Source: Paractinoplanes ferrugineus
GTDB taxonomy: Bacteria; Actinomycetota; Actinomycetes; Mycobacteriales; Micromonosporaceae
DNA: 64,000 nt
Direction: 5' to 3'
Assembly (NCBI RefSeq): GCF_016862195.1
Contig: NZ_BOMM01000028.1
Location: 62,001-126,000, forward strand
The position numbers and the translations under genes were made by a program. The notes below the pieces were generated by a model that saw only the letters and a list, made by a program, of their open reading frames with translations, was not told the origin of the DNA and made no database searches. Positions 1 through 8,197 of the stretch are shown here, in pieces; position 1 is the first letter of the stretch; the number at the start of each line of letters is the position of its first letter.

Positions 1-42
1 GGGCGAGCGGCGGGCGAGCGGCGGGCGGGTGAACCGGGCGGG

Positions 43-327
43 TCAGTGCTTGGGGACGATCGTCGGGTAGATGTGGTCGAAGCTCAGGGCCTTGCCGAAG
101 CCGGTGGCCACGATGAACGTGATGCCCAGCAGGACGCCGAGGACGACGACGGCGAACAGGCCGTAGCCGAGGGCCCGGCCGGCCGGGCGGGGCGCCGCTC
201 CACCGGCGTCGGCCCAGGCCAGCGAGCGGATGCCGAGGGCGAACAGGATGGGCAGTCCGGCACCGAGGGCCAGGCCGGCCACCAGGACACGCCAGGCGCC
301 GTCGAGGGCGAACCCGAGATTGTGCAT
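43..327 (-). CDS. Small two-helix membrane protein, PiT-associated (copy 1)
   Basis: A 94-residue protein with two hydrophobic segments (about residues 12-36 and 50-75) and the C-terminal motif GKALSFDHIYPTI. I chose the ATG at 327 because GGAAGG lies 9 bases upstream on the minus strand; an in-frame upstream extension has no such signal. It follows a PiT phosphate permease by 70 bases in the same direction and is a clear paralogue of the protein at 2164-2481, which shares LGFALDGAW near the start and IYPTI near the end. In mycobacteria a similar small membrane protein (Rv0544c) follows pitA. Its function is unknown; a role as accessory or stabilising subunit of the permease is inference. Confidence 0.8.
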   Translation of the reverse strand: MHNLGFALDGAWRVLVAGLALGAGLPILFALGIRSLAWADAGGAAPRPAGRALGYGLFAVVVLGVLLGITFIVATGFGKALSFDHIYPTIVPKH

Positions 328-397
328 GGAACGCTGCCTTCCGGGAGCGAGAGCGAGAGTGCGAGCAGGAACGAGAAGCAAGGCGAAGGCGGCGCGG

Positions 398-1657
398 TCA
401 GCTCACGGCGGCGGCGGCGGGGACGCGGGGGGCGGGTTCCGGCTCGGGGGTGGGGTCGGCGGGACCGTCCCAGTCGTCGTTGACGTTCTCGTGGCTGACC
501 GGGGTGCGCCGCGACCGCCGCCAGACCGCGACGGCGAAGGCCACCAGCACGGCGAACACGACGCCGGCGCCGGCCAGGCCGCCGATCAGGTGGCCGATCG
601 CCCACATCACGGCGCCGACGACGGCGGCGGCGGGCAGGGTGATCAGCCAGGCGGTGATCATGCGGCCGGCGACTCGCCAGCGCACCTGGGCGCCGGGCTG
701 GCCGAGGCCGGAGCCGAGCACCGAGCCGGTGGCGACGTGGGTGGTGGACAGCGCGAAGCCGAGGTGGCTCGAGGCCAGGATGACGGCGGCGGCGCCGGAC
801 TGGGCGGCCATGCCCTGGGCGGGCCGGATGTCGACGAGGCCCTTGCCGAGCGTACGGATGATGCGCCAGCCGCCCAGGTAGGTGCCGAGGGCGATGGCGA
901 GGGCGCAGGCCACCTTGACCCAGAACGGGATGTTCTTGGTGTCGGTCCAGTCGCCCGACGCGATCAGGGCGAGGGTGATCACGCCCATGGTCTTCTGCGC
1001 GTCGTTGGTGCCGTGCGCGAGCGAGACGAGCGAGGCGCTGCCGATCTGGCCCCACTTGAAGCCCTGGTCGGTGTAGCGGGCCGCGAGCCCGGCGGTGATC
1101 CGGTGGATGATCCAGGTGCCGACCAGCGCGACCACGCCGGCGATCACCGGGGACAGGACGGCCGGGAGCAGGACCTTGCCGACGACACCGTCCAGCTTGG
1201 AGCCGTCGCCGTTCCAGTTGACCCCGGCCCAGCCGAGCCCGGCGATGGTGGCCCCGATGAGGCCGCCGAACAGCGCGTGCGAGGAACTCGACGGCAGCCC
1301 GAGCAGCCAGGTCGCCAGGTTCCAGATGATCCCGCCGACCAGGCCGGCCAGGATGATCAGGAGCAGCGCGTTGCCGCCGTCCGCCGCGAGCGCCGCCTTG
1401 GGCGTACCGTTCGAATTCTGGATCTTCACCACGGCGTTGGTGACCGTGAGCGCCACCTGGACCGACAGGAACGCCCCGACCAGGTTCAGCAGGCCGGAGA
1501 GGGCGACTGCCGTTTTCGGCCTGAGGGCCTTTGTCGCGATGGTCGTCGCCATCGCGTTGGCGGTGTCATGGAACCCGTTGGTGAAATCGAAGGCCAGTGC
1601 CGTCACGACAACCAGGGCGAGAACCACCGAAGCTTGTGTCACGAATGCGATGGTCAC
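398..1657 (-). CDS. pitA: PiT-family inorganic phosphate permease (copy 1)
   Basis: A 419-residue polytopic membrane protein of the PiT family (PF01384), which imports metal-phosphate or phosphate with protons or sodium. Both family signatures are present: FDFTNGFHDTANAMAT near residue 25 and SLAHGTNDAQKTMG in the second half. The start is uncertain: GTG at 1657 gives five residues more than GTG at 1642, which aligns with the start of the second PiT copy; neither has a good Shine-Dalgarno. It is highly similar to the permease at 2478-3704, so this is a tandem duplication together with the small membrane gene downstream. Three 11-base PHO-box-like repeats precede it, suggesting control by phosphate limitation. 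Confidence 0.92.
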   Translation of the reverse strand: MTIAFVTQASVVLALVVVTALAFDFTNGFHDTANAMATTIATKALRPKTAVALSGLLNLVGAFLSVQVALTVTNAVVKIQNSNGTPKAALAADGGNALLLIILAGLVGGIIWNLATWLLGLPSSSSHALFGGLIGATIAGLGWAGVNWNGDGSKLDGVVGKVLLPAVLSPVIAGVVALVGTWIIHRITAGLAARYTDQGFKWGQIGSASLVSLAHGTNDAQKTMGVITLALIASGDWTDTKNIPFWVKVACALAIALGTYLGGWRIIRTLGKGLVDIRPAQGMAAQSGAAAVILASSHLGFALSTTHVATGSVLGSGLGQPGAQVRWRVAGRMITAWLITLPAAAVVGAVMWAIGHLIGGLAGAGVVFAVLVAFAVAVWRRSRRTPVSHENVNDDWDGPADPTPEPEPAPRVPAAAAVS

Positions 1658-1703
1658 CCGCGTTGCGGTGCCGTATCTAGAGGATGAACGTCACCTTTTC
1701 GAT

Positions 1704-1736
1704 GTTCGATCCTCGTTAACCTGCTGTTTCCCAAAT
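1704..1736. promoter_or_regulatory. Candidate PHO box, three 11-base direct repeats
   Basis: On the plus strand three consecutive 11-mers begin at 1704, 1715 and 1726: GTTCGATCCTC, GTTAACCTGCT, GTTTCCCAAAT. Each resembles the actinobacterial PhoP repeat unit GTTCACC plus four bases (5, 6 and 5 of 7 matches). They lie about 50 bases upstream of the first PiT gene. Repeats and phasing are seen; PhoP binding is inferred. Confidence 0.5.
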
Positions 1737-1770
1737 ATGAACGCTGGGTAGCGAACGTTAAGCGCAGAGT

Positions 1771-1801
1771 GAACGGCCGGGCGCTTTGCACCCGGCCGTT
1801 C
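1771..1801 (-). terminator. Rho-independent-like hairpin after the DUF3349 gene
   Basis: A perfect 11-base inverted repeat, GAACGGCCGGG pairing with CCCGGCCGTTC, with a 9-base loop. It sits just after the stop of the DUF3349 gene and before the next PiT promoter. There is no T-run, which is common for high-GC actinobacterial terminators. Confidence 0.7.
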
Positions 1802-1813
1802 ATGTGAGGTTCA

Positions 1814-2131
1814 TCATTCGGTGGGCGGGTCCACCAGCGGCCAGCCGCCGGCCGCCAGGTGGGCCGACACCCGCGCGACGTCGGCCGGCGTCGCGTCCTG
1901 GAGCATCGAGTCGCTGATCATCTCCTCGATGTCCTGGCCGCTGATCGGCGCGGCGGAGCCCTCCGACTGCCGGGCGAGTTCCTTGGCGATGCCACGGATC
2001 TCGTCCTCGGACAGCTTGCGGCGCAGCACCCCGAGCAGGGCCACGTAGTCCTGCCTCGGCACCCCCGTCGGGTAACCGGCGCGCAGCCACTCCACGCTGC
2101 GCGTCAGGAAGTTGGAACGAGACTCCGTCAC
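1814..2131 (-). CDS. DUF3349 family protein
   Basis: A 105-residue soluble, mostly helical protein matching DUF3349, with the typical LRAGYPTGVPRQDYVALL stretch and LRRKLSEDEI. The GTG start at 2131 has GGGAG seven bases upstream. It closes the set PiT (2478-3704), small membrane protein (2164-2481), DUF3349, the same order as mycobacterial Rv0545c-Rv0544c-Rv0543c. The second PiT set, further downstream on the same strand, shows no DUF3349 copy after its small membrane gene inside the window. Biochemical role is unknown; the conserved linkage suggests a regulatory or accessory role in phosphate transport. Confidence 0.8.
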   Translation of the reverse strand: MTESRSNFLTRSVEWLRAGYPTGVPRQDYVALLGVLRRKLSEDEIRGIAKELARQSEGSAAPISGQDIEEMISDSMLQDATPADVARVSAHLAAGGWPLVDPPTE

Positions 2132-2163
2132 GTATCTGCTCCCAGGTCAGGCTCGGTGGATGA

Positions 2164-2481
2164 TCAGTGCTTGTCGATGATCGTCGGGTAGATGTGCTCG
2201 AAGCTCAGGGCCTTGCCGAAGCCGCTGGCCACGATGAACGTGATGCCCAGAACGATGCCGGCCACCACGATCGCGAAGAGCAGCCAGCCGAGGACGGTGC
2301 CGATCGGCTGCGCCTTCGGACCGCTGACACCGCTCTCGTGCACCTCTGCCTCGCCGCCGGCACCCCACGCCAGGGACCGGATCCCCAGCGCGAAGAGCAG
2401 CGGCAGCCCGGCGCCGAGAATAAGGCCGGCGGTCAGAACCTTCCAGGCCCCGTCGAGGGCGAATCCCAGGTTGTCGGTCAC
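2164..2481 (-). CDS. Small two-helix membrane protein, PiT-associated (copy 2)
   Basis: A 105-residue paralogue of the protein at 43-327, with two membrane segments separated by a longer acidic loop. I chose GTG at 2481 because it overlaps the PiT stop codon as GTGA and has GGGAGG five bases upstream, so the two genes are probably translationally coupled. The ends LGFALDGAW and FEHIYPTIIDKH match copy 1. Coupling to the permease supports an accessory-subunit role, but nothing in the sequence gives a biochemical function. Confidence 0.82.
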   Translation of the reverse strand: MTDNLGFALDGAWKVLTAGLILGAGLPLLFALGIRSLAWGAGGEAEVHESGVSGPKAQPIGTVLGWLLFAIVVAGIVLGITFIVASGFGKALSFEHIYPTIIDKH

Positions 2482-3704
2482 GACGCCCTCCCGGCCACGG
2501 CGGGAACGCGCTCGTCGGCCGGGGCGCCCTCCCACTCGTCGTTGACGTTGTGGTGGCCGACCGGCTCCTTACGGGACCGCCAGTACATGAAGCCCGCCGC
2601 CGAGAGCAGCAGCACGAAGATGAGGATCGCGCCACCGAGCCCGCCGATCAGATCGCCGAGGAACCACATGATCGCGCCGACGACCGCCGCCGCGGGCAGT
2701 GTGATCAGCCAGGCCGCGACCATCCGGCCGGCCACCCGCCAGCGCACCTGGGCGCCCGGCTTGCCGACGCCGGAGCCGAGGATCGAGCCGGTGGCGACGT
2801 GGGTGGTGGACAGCGCGAAGCCGAGGTGGCTGGAGGCCAGGATGACCGCGGCCGAGGCCGACTCGGCCGCCATGCCCTGCGGCGGTGCGATCTCGACGAG
2901 ACCCTTGCCGAGGGTACGGATGATCCGCCAGCCCCCCAGGTAGGTGCCGAGCGCGATGGCCAGGGCGCAGGCGACCTTCACCCAGAGCGGGATGCTCTTG
3001 GTGTCGGTCCAGTCGCCCGTGGCGATCAGGGCGAGGGTGATGACACCCATCGTCTTCTGCGCGTCGTTGGTGCCGTGCGCGAGCGAGACCAGCGAGGCGC
3101 TGCCGATCTGGCCCCAGCGGAACCCGTTGTCGGTGAACCGCTGCGCCACGCCGGTGACCACCCGGTAGATGAGCCAGGTGCCGACCGCGGCGATCACGCC
3201 CGCGATGACCGGCGACATGACGGCCGGCAGGATGACCTTCCCGACGACGCCGTCGAGCTTGCTGCCGTTGCCGTTCCAGTTGACGCCGGCCCAGCCGAGG
3301 CCCGCGATGCTCGACCCGATGAGGCCGCCGAACAGCGCGTGCGAGGAACTCGACGGCAGGCCGAGCAGCCAGGTCAGCAGGTTCCAGACGATGCCGCCGA
3401 CGAGGCCGGCGAGCACGATGATCAGGAGCGCTTCTCCACCGCCGGCGGTGAGCGACTCCTTCGGCGTACCGTCCGAATTCTGAATCTTCACGACGGCGTT
3501 GGTGACGGTCAGCGCGACCTCGACCGAGAGGAACGCGCCGATGAGATTGAGCAGACCGGAGAGGGCGACGGCCACCTTCGGCCGCAGCGCGTTCGTGGCG
3601 ATGGACGTGGCCATCGCGTTCGCGGTGTCGTGGAACCCGTTGGTGAAGTCGAACCCGAGAGCGGTGACTACGACCAGGGCCAGAATGACGGTTGACTCTG
3701 TCAC
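2478..3704 (-). CDS. pitA: PiT-family inorganic phosphate permease (copy 2)
   Basis: A 408-residue polytopic PiT permease with both signatures, FDFTNGFHDTANAMAT and SLAHGTNDAQKTMG. The GTG start at 3704 follows a weak GGGGAG. It is first in a three-gene unit (permease, small membrane protein, DUF3349) ended by a hairpin at 1771-1801. It closely resembles the downstream permease at 398-1657; differences cluster in the N-terminal few residues and the hydrophilic C-terminal tail. Since this copy keeps the full conserved gene order it is probably the ancestral locus, with the other copy derived (inference). Confidence 0.93.
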   Translation of the reverse strand: MTESTVILALVVVTALGFDFTNGFHDTANAMATSIATNALRPKVAVALSGLLNLIGAFLSVEVALTVTNAVVKIQNSDGTPKESLTAGGGEALLIIVLAGLVGGIVWNLLTWLLGLPSSSSHALFGGLIGSSIAGLGWAGVNWNGNGSKLDGVVGKVILPAVMSPVIAGVIAAVGTWLIYRVVTGVAQRFTDNGFRWGQIGSASLVSLAHGTNDAQKTMGVITLALIATGDWTDTKSIPLWVKVACALAIALGTYLGGWRIIRTLGKGLVEIAPPQGMAAESASAAVILASSHLGFALSTTHVATGSILGSGVGKPGAQVRWRVAGRMVAAWLITLPAAAVVGAIMWFLGDLIGGLGGAILIFVLLLSAAGFMYWRSRKEPVGHHNVNDEWEGAPADERVPAVAGRAS

Positions 3705-4180
3705 GGGGTCAGACTCTCCCCGGAAAGGTCAGACCTGAAAGGCCCCTGAGCAGGAGAAATAAGAGTTCGGCCGGGGTTGGGAAACCGGCTCCGCAGCGTT
3801 CGCCGATTCGTCACCCGACTTCGGGTTTCCGCCCGTCGGGCGTACGCGGCGGGCGAACCGGCGTCGACTTCGAGGCGCTCGGCCAGGCCCGCCCCGAGGT
3901 CGACCTGGAGCTGGTTGCGCGGCGTACAGAGCTTCACGCTGATCTGGTCGCGGGACTTTCCGGCCCGGTGGGGACGCGGTGGCGGTTCCCGGAACGGTGC
4001 GTGCGGAAGATCTCCGGCTTTTCGCGAAACCTGGCACATCACGGACGGTGATCGCCAGCCACGATTTCCGATTATTTTGGCCTTGGCTGCAACGTAATCG
4101 TTGTGTTGTCGCGTCTTTCCCTGTGAAGGACCGGAGCCCCCGGGGGACAACTGCAAAGACGAATGTTGAGGGGACCGGAA
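3705..4180. other. Divergent intergenic region, no convincing gene
   Basis: This 476-base stretch separates the minus-strand PiT unit from the plus-strand dioxygenase. Possible frames on both strands have poor composition and no Shine-Dalgarno. Base composition drops in GC from about 4030 to 4130, consistent with promoter DNA for the dioxygenase. Candidate PHO repeats are listed separately. Confidence 0.55.
3765..3819. promoter_or_regulatory. Weak PHO-box-like 11-base repeats upstream of PiT copy 2
   Basis: In an 11-base phase on the plus strand the units begin GTTCGGC (3765), GTTGGGA (3776), GGCTCCG (3787), GTTCGCC (3798) and CGTCACC (3809). Units at 3798 and 3809 fit the GTTCACC consensus best. 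The match is weaker than upstream of the other PiT gene. Confidence 0.3.
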
Positions 4181-5059
4181 ATGGCAACCGGATTTGAGGC
4201 GATCACGCCGGAACAGCGCGACGAGTTCCAGCGCGAGGGAATTGTGCTGATCCGCGGCGCGCTGAGCGAGGAGCATCGCGAGCGCCTCGAGGCGGCCGTC
4301 GACCGGGTCTACGCCGACGAGCGCGCCCTCGGCCGGCTCCGGCCCGACGGCACGCTGCACATGCTCGGTTTCCTCGATCGGGACGAGGAGTTCGGCGAGC
4401 TACTGACCCACCCTCAGACCTTTCCGTTCGTGTGGGGTCTCGCCGGGTGGAACATCTACTCCCATCACAACCACCTCGACGTGACCCCGCCCGCCCCACC
4501 GTCCGAGCAGCCCCCGGCGTGGGGCTGGCACCAGGACGGTTACCGGCAGAACTCGGATCCCGAGGTGCTCGCCGGCGATCAGCCCCGGCCGATGCTGTCG
4601 CTGAAGGTCGCGTACGTGCTGTCCGACCTGTCGCGGACCGGCCGGGGCGCCACCAAGGTCGTGCCGGGCAGCCACCTGCACAACACCCTCGACCGCACGC
4701 CGGACGGCACCGACCCGCGCGGCACCGTCGAGATCACCGCGAACCCCGGAGACGCGTTCGTCTTCGACCGCCGCCTGTGGCACTCCCGCTCGGTCAACCG
4801 CAGCGCGGTGACCCGCAAGATGCTGTTCGTCGGCTACACCTACCGCTGGATCCGGCCGCTGGACGACATGCCCCTGGACACCACCGGCGAATGGTGGGCC
4901 AACCGGACCCCGGTGCAACGTCAATTGCTCGGCGAGGCCACCCACACCGCCAATCATTGGGGCGTCAACTGGGACGGTTACATCGACGAGAAGATCCCGC
5001 TGCGCCATGAATTGCAATCGCGAGGGTTGCTGGACCGGTCAATTCCGTGGCTCCGATAG
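4181..5059 (+). CDS. Phytanoyl-CoA dioxygenase (PhyH) family protein
   Basis: A 292-residue Fe(II)/2-oxoglutarate-dependent oxygenase of the PhyH family. The facial triad is visible: HQD in GWHQDGYR (about residue 116) and the distal histidine in DRRLWHSRSVNR, followed by the arginine that binds 2-oxoglutarate. I chose ATG 4181 because GAGGGG lies a few bases upstream; ATG 4163 has no such signal. Such enzymes hydroxylate small molecules or lipid-like substrates; the substrate here cannot be named. It is a single-gene unit convergent with the aminotransferase, and a hairpin separates the two. Its link to the downstream catabolic locus is uncertain. Confidence 0.82.
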   Translation: MATGFEAITPEQRDEFQREGIVLIRGALSEEHRERLEAAVDRVYADERALGRLRPDGTLHMLGFLDRDEEFGELLTHPQTFPFVWGLAGWNIYSHHNHLDVTPPAPPSEQPPAWGWHQDGYRQNSDPEVLAGDQPRPMLSLKVAYVLSDLSRTGRGATKVVPGSHLHNTLDRTPDGTDPRGTVEITANPGDAFVFDRRLWHSRSVNRSAVTRKMLFVGYTYRWIRPLDDMPLDTTGEWWANRTPVQRQLLGEATHTANHWGVNWDGYIDEKIPLRHELQSRGLLDRSIPWLR

Positions 5060-5188
5060 CAATTAACTGAGAGTAATCGCCGGCCCGTCTCGTTCCGACG
5101 AGCGGGTGCGGCACCCGACCTCCGCCCCCACCGCCAGCCCCCTGGCCGGGGCGCGGACGGGCCTCCGGCAAGGCCATCCGGAGGACGG

Positions 5189-5228
5189 CGGCCGGGCCGG
5201 TGGCGTGAGCGACCCGCCGGCCCGGCCG
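5189..5228. terminator. Convergent hairpin terminator
   Basis: A perfect 12-base inverted repeat, CGGCCGGGCCGG with CCGGCCCGGCCG, and a 16-base loop. It lies between the convergent dioxygenase and aminotransferase genes and could serve both. Confidence 0.6.
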
Positions 5229-5238
5229 CCACCCACCC

Positions 5239-6543
5239 CTAGGCGATGCGCGATTCGGCGTCCACCCGGGTGATCGCGTCGGTCAGGACCGCCAGGCCCT
5301 CGCGCGCCTCCGACTCGGTGAGCGTCAGCGGCGGCCCGATCCGGATCACGTTGCCGTACAACCCGCCCTTGCCGACGAGCAGCCCACCGGCGCGGCACTC
5401 GTCGAAGACCCGCACCGTCGCGGCCGGGTCGGGTTCCGAGGTGCCGGGCCGGACGAACTCGAGGCCGATCATCAGCCCGCGACCCCGCACCTCCGCCACG
5501 ATCGGCACGTCGAGGCCGCGCAGCCCGTCCAGGATGATCGAGCCGACGACCGCCGCGTTGGCCTGCAGGTCGTGCGAGAGCACGTAGTCGAGGACCGCGT
5601 TGCCGGCCGCCGCCGACAGCGGGTTGCCGCCGAACGTCGAGAAGCTGATCGCCGGCACCGCGTTCATGATCGAGGCCCGCCCGACCACGCCGCCGAGCGC
5701 GAACCCGTTGCCGATCCCCTTGGCGAAGGTGATCAGGTCGGGCGTCACGCCGTGCGCCTGGTAGCCCCAGAAATGGGCGCCGGTGCGGCCCCACCCGGTC
5801 TGCACCTCGTCCGCGATGAGCAGGATGCCGGATTCGTTCAAGACCTTCTGGTACGCCCCGAGCACGCCGTCGGGCGCCGCGACGAACCCGCCCACGCCCT
5901 GGATCGGCTCGGCGATCAGCGCGGCGACGTCCCCGGACGTGACCGTGGCCAGCACCTCCCGCAGGTCGTCGACCGCCGCCTCGGCGAGGTCACCGTCGGC
6001 CAGCCCGGCCATCCGCCCGCGCAACCGGTCGGCCGAGGACAGCCACGACACGTTGAGCGGGCTCAGCGAGCTGGACGACCAGGACCGGTGCCCGGTGATC
6101 GCCATCGTCGCGAACGTCCGGCCGTGATAGCTGTTCTTGATCGCCAGCACCTGGTTGGAGCGGCGGGCGTTGGTGGCCATCAGCAGGGCGGTCTCGTTGG
6201 CCTCGGTGCCCGAGTTGGTGAGGAAGACCCGGGCGTCCGGGATGCCGGACAGCCGGGCGATCTTCTCGGCCAGTTCGACCTGCTGGCGGATGAGGTAGAG
6301 CGTCGAGGTGTGCACGACGCCGGTGGCGAGCTGCCGGTGCACCGCCTCGTTGATCTCGGCGATGTCGTAGCCGAGCATGTTCGTCAGCACCCCGCCGAAG
6401 AAGTCCAGGTAGGTGCGGCCGGCGCCGTCGGTGACCCGCCGCCCCGAACCGGAGACGATCTCGATCGCCTCGTCGCCGTAGTAGACGGGCATCCACTCGG
6501 GCAGCACCGCCCGGTGCCGGGCCAGCAGTTCGTCGTCACTCAT
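5239..6543 (-). CDS. Class III PLP-dependent aminotransferase
   Basis: A 434-residue fold-type I class III aminotransferase. Visible features are TNSGTEANETALL (cofactor phosphate binding), the aspartate in LIADEVQTGWGRTG and the Schiff-base lysine in ITFAKGIGNGFALGG. ATG 6543 was chosen for the GGAGGG just upstream; an N-terminal extension in frame is low complexity. Homologues include beta-alanine:pyruvate, 4-aminobutyrate and aminoisobutyrate transaminases. It lies next to dihydropyrimidinase and a nitrilase of the beta-ureidopropionase type, whose products are beta-alanine or 3-aminoisobutyrate, so a role as the last step of reductive pyrimidine degradation is a reasonable inference. The MocR gene precedes it by 94 bases in the same direction. 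Confidence 0.88.
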   Translation of the reverse strand: MSDDELLARHRAVLPEWMPVYYGDEAIEIVSGSGRRVTDGAGRTYLDFFGGVLTNMLGYDIAEINEAVHRQLATGVVHTSTLYLIRQQVELAEKIARLSGIPDARVFLTNSGTEANETALLMATNARRSNQVLAIKNSYHGRTFATMAITGHRSWSSSSLSPLNVSWLSSADRLRGRMAGLADGDLAEAAVDDLREVLATVTSGDVAALIAEPIQGVGGFVAAPDGVLGAYQKVLNESGILLIADEVQTGWGRTGAHFWGYQAHGVTPDLITFAKGIGNGFALGGVVGRASIMNAVPAISFSTFGGNPLSAAAGNAVLDYVLSHDLQANAAVVGSIILDGLRGLDVPIVAEVRGRGLMIGLEFVRPGTSEPDPAATVRVFDECRAGGLLVGKGGLYGNVIRIGPPLTLTESEAREGLAVLTDAITRVDAESRIA

Positions 6544-6637
6544 GAGAACCCTCCGAGGTGAGTCGGCCGCCCGGCATCCGGGCCGCCGGCGTGTTGGTAA
6601 CCGACGTTTCGGTAATCGGCGCTGGGGCGGCGGCTGG

Positions 6638-8011
6638 CTAACGCCAGCCCCGCGGATGCGGCCGGGCCCGGGTCCCGCTCCCCCGGCTGTCGAGGATGGC
6701 GGCCGCCGCCAGCGCGTCGGCCAGCGCGTCGACCCCCTCGGCGACCAGCCCGGCTGTGACACGTACGTGGTCGGCCGGCAGCGGGGTGACACAGAACGGT
6801 GCGCCCGGGGCCACCGCGATCCCGCGCGCCGCCAGCGACACCATCGCGATCTGCTGGTCGTCGACGGCCATCCACAGGTTGATGCCGTCGGCGGCGGAGG
6901 CCGTCACGCCCCGCTCGCGCAGGCCGGTGAGCAGGGCCGCGCGCCGGGCCGCGTACACGTCGCGGGCCTCGGCGACCTGCCCGACGGCGATCGGGTCGGT
7001 GAGCAGGTCGAGCAGCACCGCCTGGAGCAGCCGGCTGGACCAGCCGGGACCGAGATGGCGCCGGTCGGCCACGGCGGAGATCACCGAGGCCGGGCCGCCG
7101 ATCGCGGCCAGGCGCAGGTCGGGGCCGTGGCTCTTGGCGAAGCCGGCCACGTGCACGGTCCGGGCGGGCAGGAACGCGCCGAGGCTGACCGGCGCCGCGG
7201 TGGCGATGTCGCCGGCGTGGTCGTCCTCGACGACGGTGACGGTCGGGAAATCGCCGAGGACGGCGGCCAGGCCGGCCGCACGCTCCGAGGTGAGGCTCGA
7301 GCCCGTCGGATTGTGGGCCCGGGGCTGCAGGAACACCGCGACGGCGGGGTGTCCGGTCAGGACCCGGCGTAACTCGTCGGGCAGCATGCCGCCGGCGTCC
7401 ATCGGCACCCCGAGCACCGTCGCACCGACGGTCTGGAGCAGGTCGAGCAGCGGCGGGAAGGCCGGATTCTCCACGATCACGTGGTCACCGAAGTGGACCA
7501 CCGCGTCGATCACCCGGTCGAGGGCGTCGAGCGCCCCGTCCACCACGGTCATCCGGTCGGGCCGGAACGGCCAGCGGGAGCGCAGCACCTCCTCCAGGGC
7601 CGGCAGGACCGGCGCGTCGAGGTAGCCGGCGGTGAGGCGGCCGTCGCCGAGTCGTTTCAGCGCGTCGGTCAGGTCGGGCAGCAGGTCGTGGTCGGGCACG
7701 CCGGTGGACAGGTCGTGGGCGCCGACGGCGGCCGCGCCCAGCTGGGCGAACCGGTGGCCGACCGGCCGGGCCGGCCGGTCCGCGACGAACGTGCCGGACC
7801 GGCCGCGGGTCCGGATCGCCCCGGCCCGGGCGAGGCTGTGCCAGGCCTCGCTGACCGTGGTCGGGCTGACGCCGAGCGACCGGGCGACGTCGCGCACGGT
7901 CGGCAGCCGGGCACCGGCCGGCAGGCTTCCGGTGCTGACCAGACGGCCCAGGGCGGCGGCGATCCCCCGGGCGCTGCGGTCCTCGACCGCCCCGGCGATT
8001 AGCTCGATCAA
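6638..8011 (-). CDS. MocR/GntR-type transcriptional regulator with aminotransferase-like domain
   Basis: A 457-residue MocR protein: an N-terminal GntR winged helix (LPTVRDVARSLGVSPTTVSEAW, residues 40-65) joined to a fold-type I aminotransferase-like domain containing AGFAKSHGPDLRLA, where the lysine would hold PLP. The start is TTG at 8011 with GAGGT four bases upstream. MocR proteins sense amino compounds or PLP through this domain. It is divergent from the nitrilase-hydA-transporter operon and upstream of the aminotransferase, so it probably controls both; a beta-amino acid would be a logical effector (inference). Confidence 0.88.
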   Translation of the reverse strand: MIELIAGAVEDRSARGIAAALGRLVSTGSLPAGARLPTVRDVARSLGVSPTTVSEAWHSLARAGAIRTRGRSGTFVADRPARPVGHRFAQLGAAAVGAHDLSTGVPDHDLLPDLTDALKRLGDGRLTAGYLDAPVLPALEEVLRSRWPFRPDRMTVVDGALDALDRVIDAVVHFGDHVIVENPAFPPLLDLLQTVGATVLGVPMDAGGMLPDELRRVLTGHPAVAVFLQPRAHNPTGSSLTSERAAGLAAVLGDFPTVTVVEDDHAGDIATAAPVSLGAFLPARTVHVAGFAKSHGPDLRLAAIGGPASVISAVADRRHLGPGWSSRLLQAVLLDLLTDPIAVGQVAEARDVYAARRAALLTGLRERGVTASAADGINLWMAVDDQQIAMVSLAARGIAVAPGAPFCVTPLPADHVRVTAGLVAEGVDALADALAAAAILDSRGSGTRARPHPRGWR

Positions 8012-8047
8012 ATTACCTCGCAGAAATCAGACGTAACAAAGCGGCAA

Positions 8048-8076
8048 TTGTTCGGCTCCATGTGTGTCGTTAGTGT
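8048..8076 (+). promoter_or_regulatory. Candidate promoter of the catabolic operon with a direct repeat
   Basis: TTGTTC (8048-8053), 17 bases, then TAGTGT (8071-8076) resembles a sigma-70-type promoter. A direct repeat GTGTC at 8064 and 8073 overlaps the -10, a plausible MocR site because MocR proteins often bind direct repeats. The leader to the nitrilase start would be about 115 bases. Confidence 0.4.
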
Positions 8077-8197
8077 CCTACGGCATCTGAACCTGACAAG
8101 CAAGACCTAGCGAAGGCCGTATAACGGGGAGTAGACAGACGATCACAGGCGCCGCCACCGTGCCCGTGAGCTGTATTGATGATCAAGGAGGGCAGTC

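Noticed and set aside
3701..4360. Possible 219-residue minus-strand or 119-residue plus-strand gene between PiT copy 2 and the dioxygenase
   Set aside because: No Shine-Dalgarno, poor composition, overlap with the real dioxygenase or PiT starts, and no recognisable domain.
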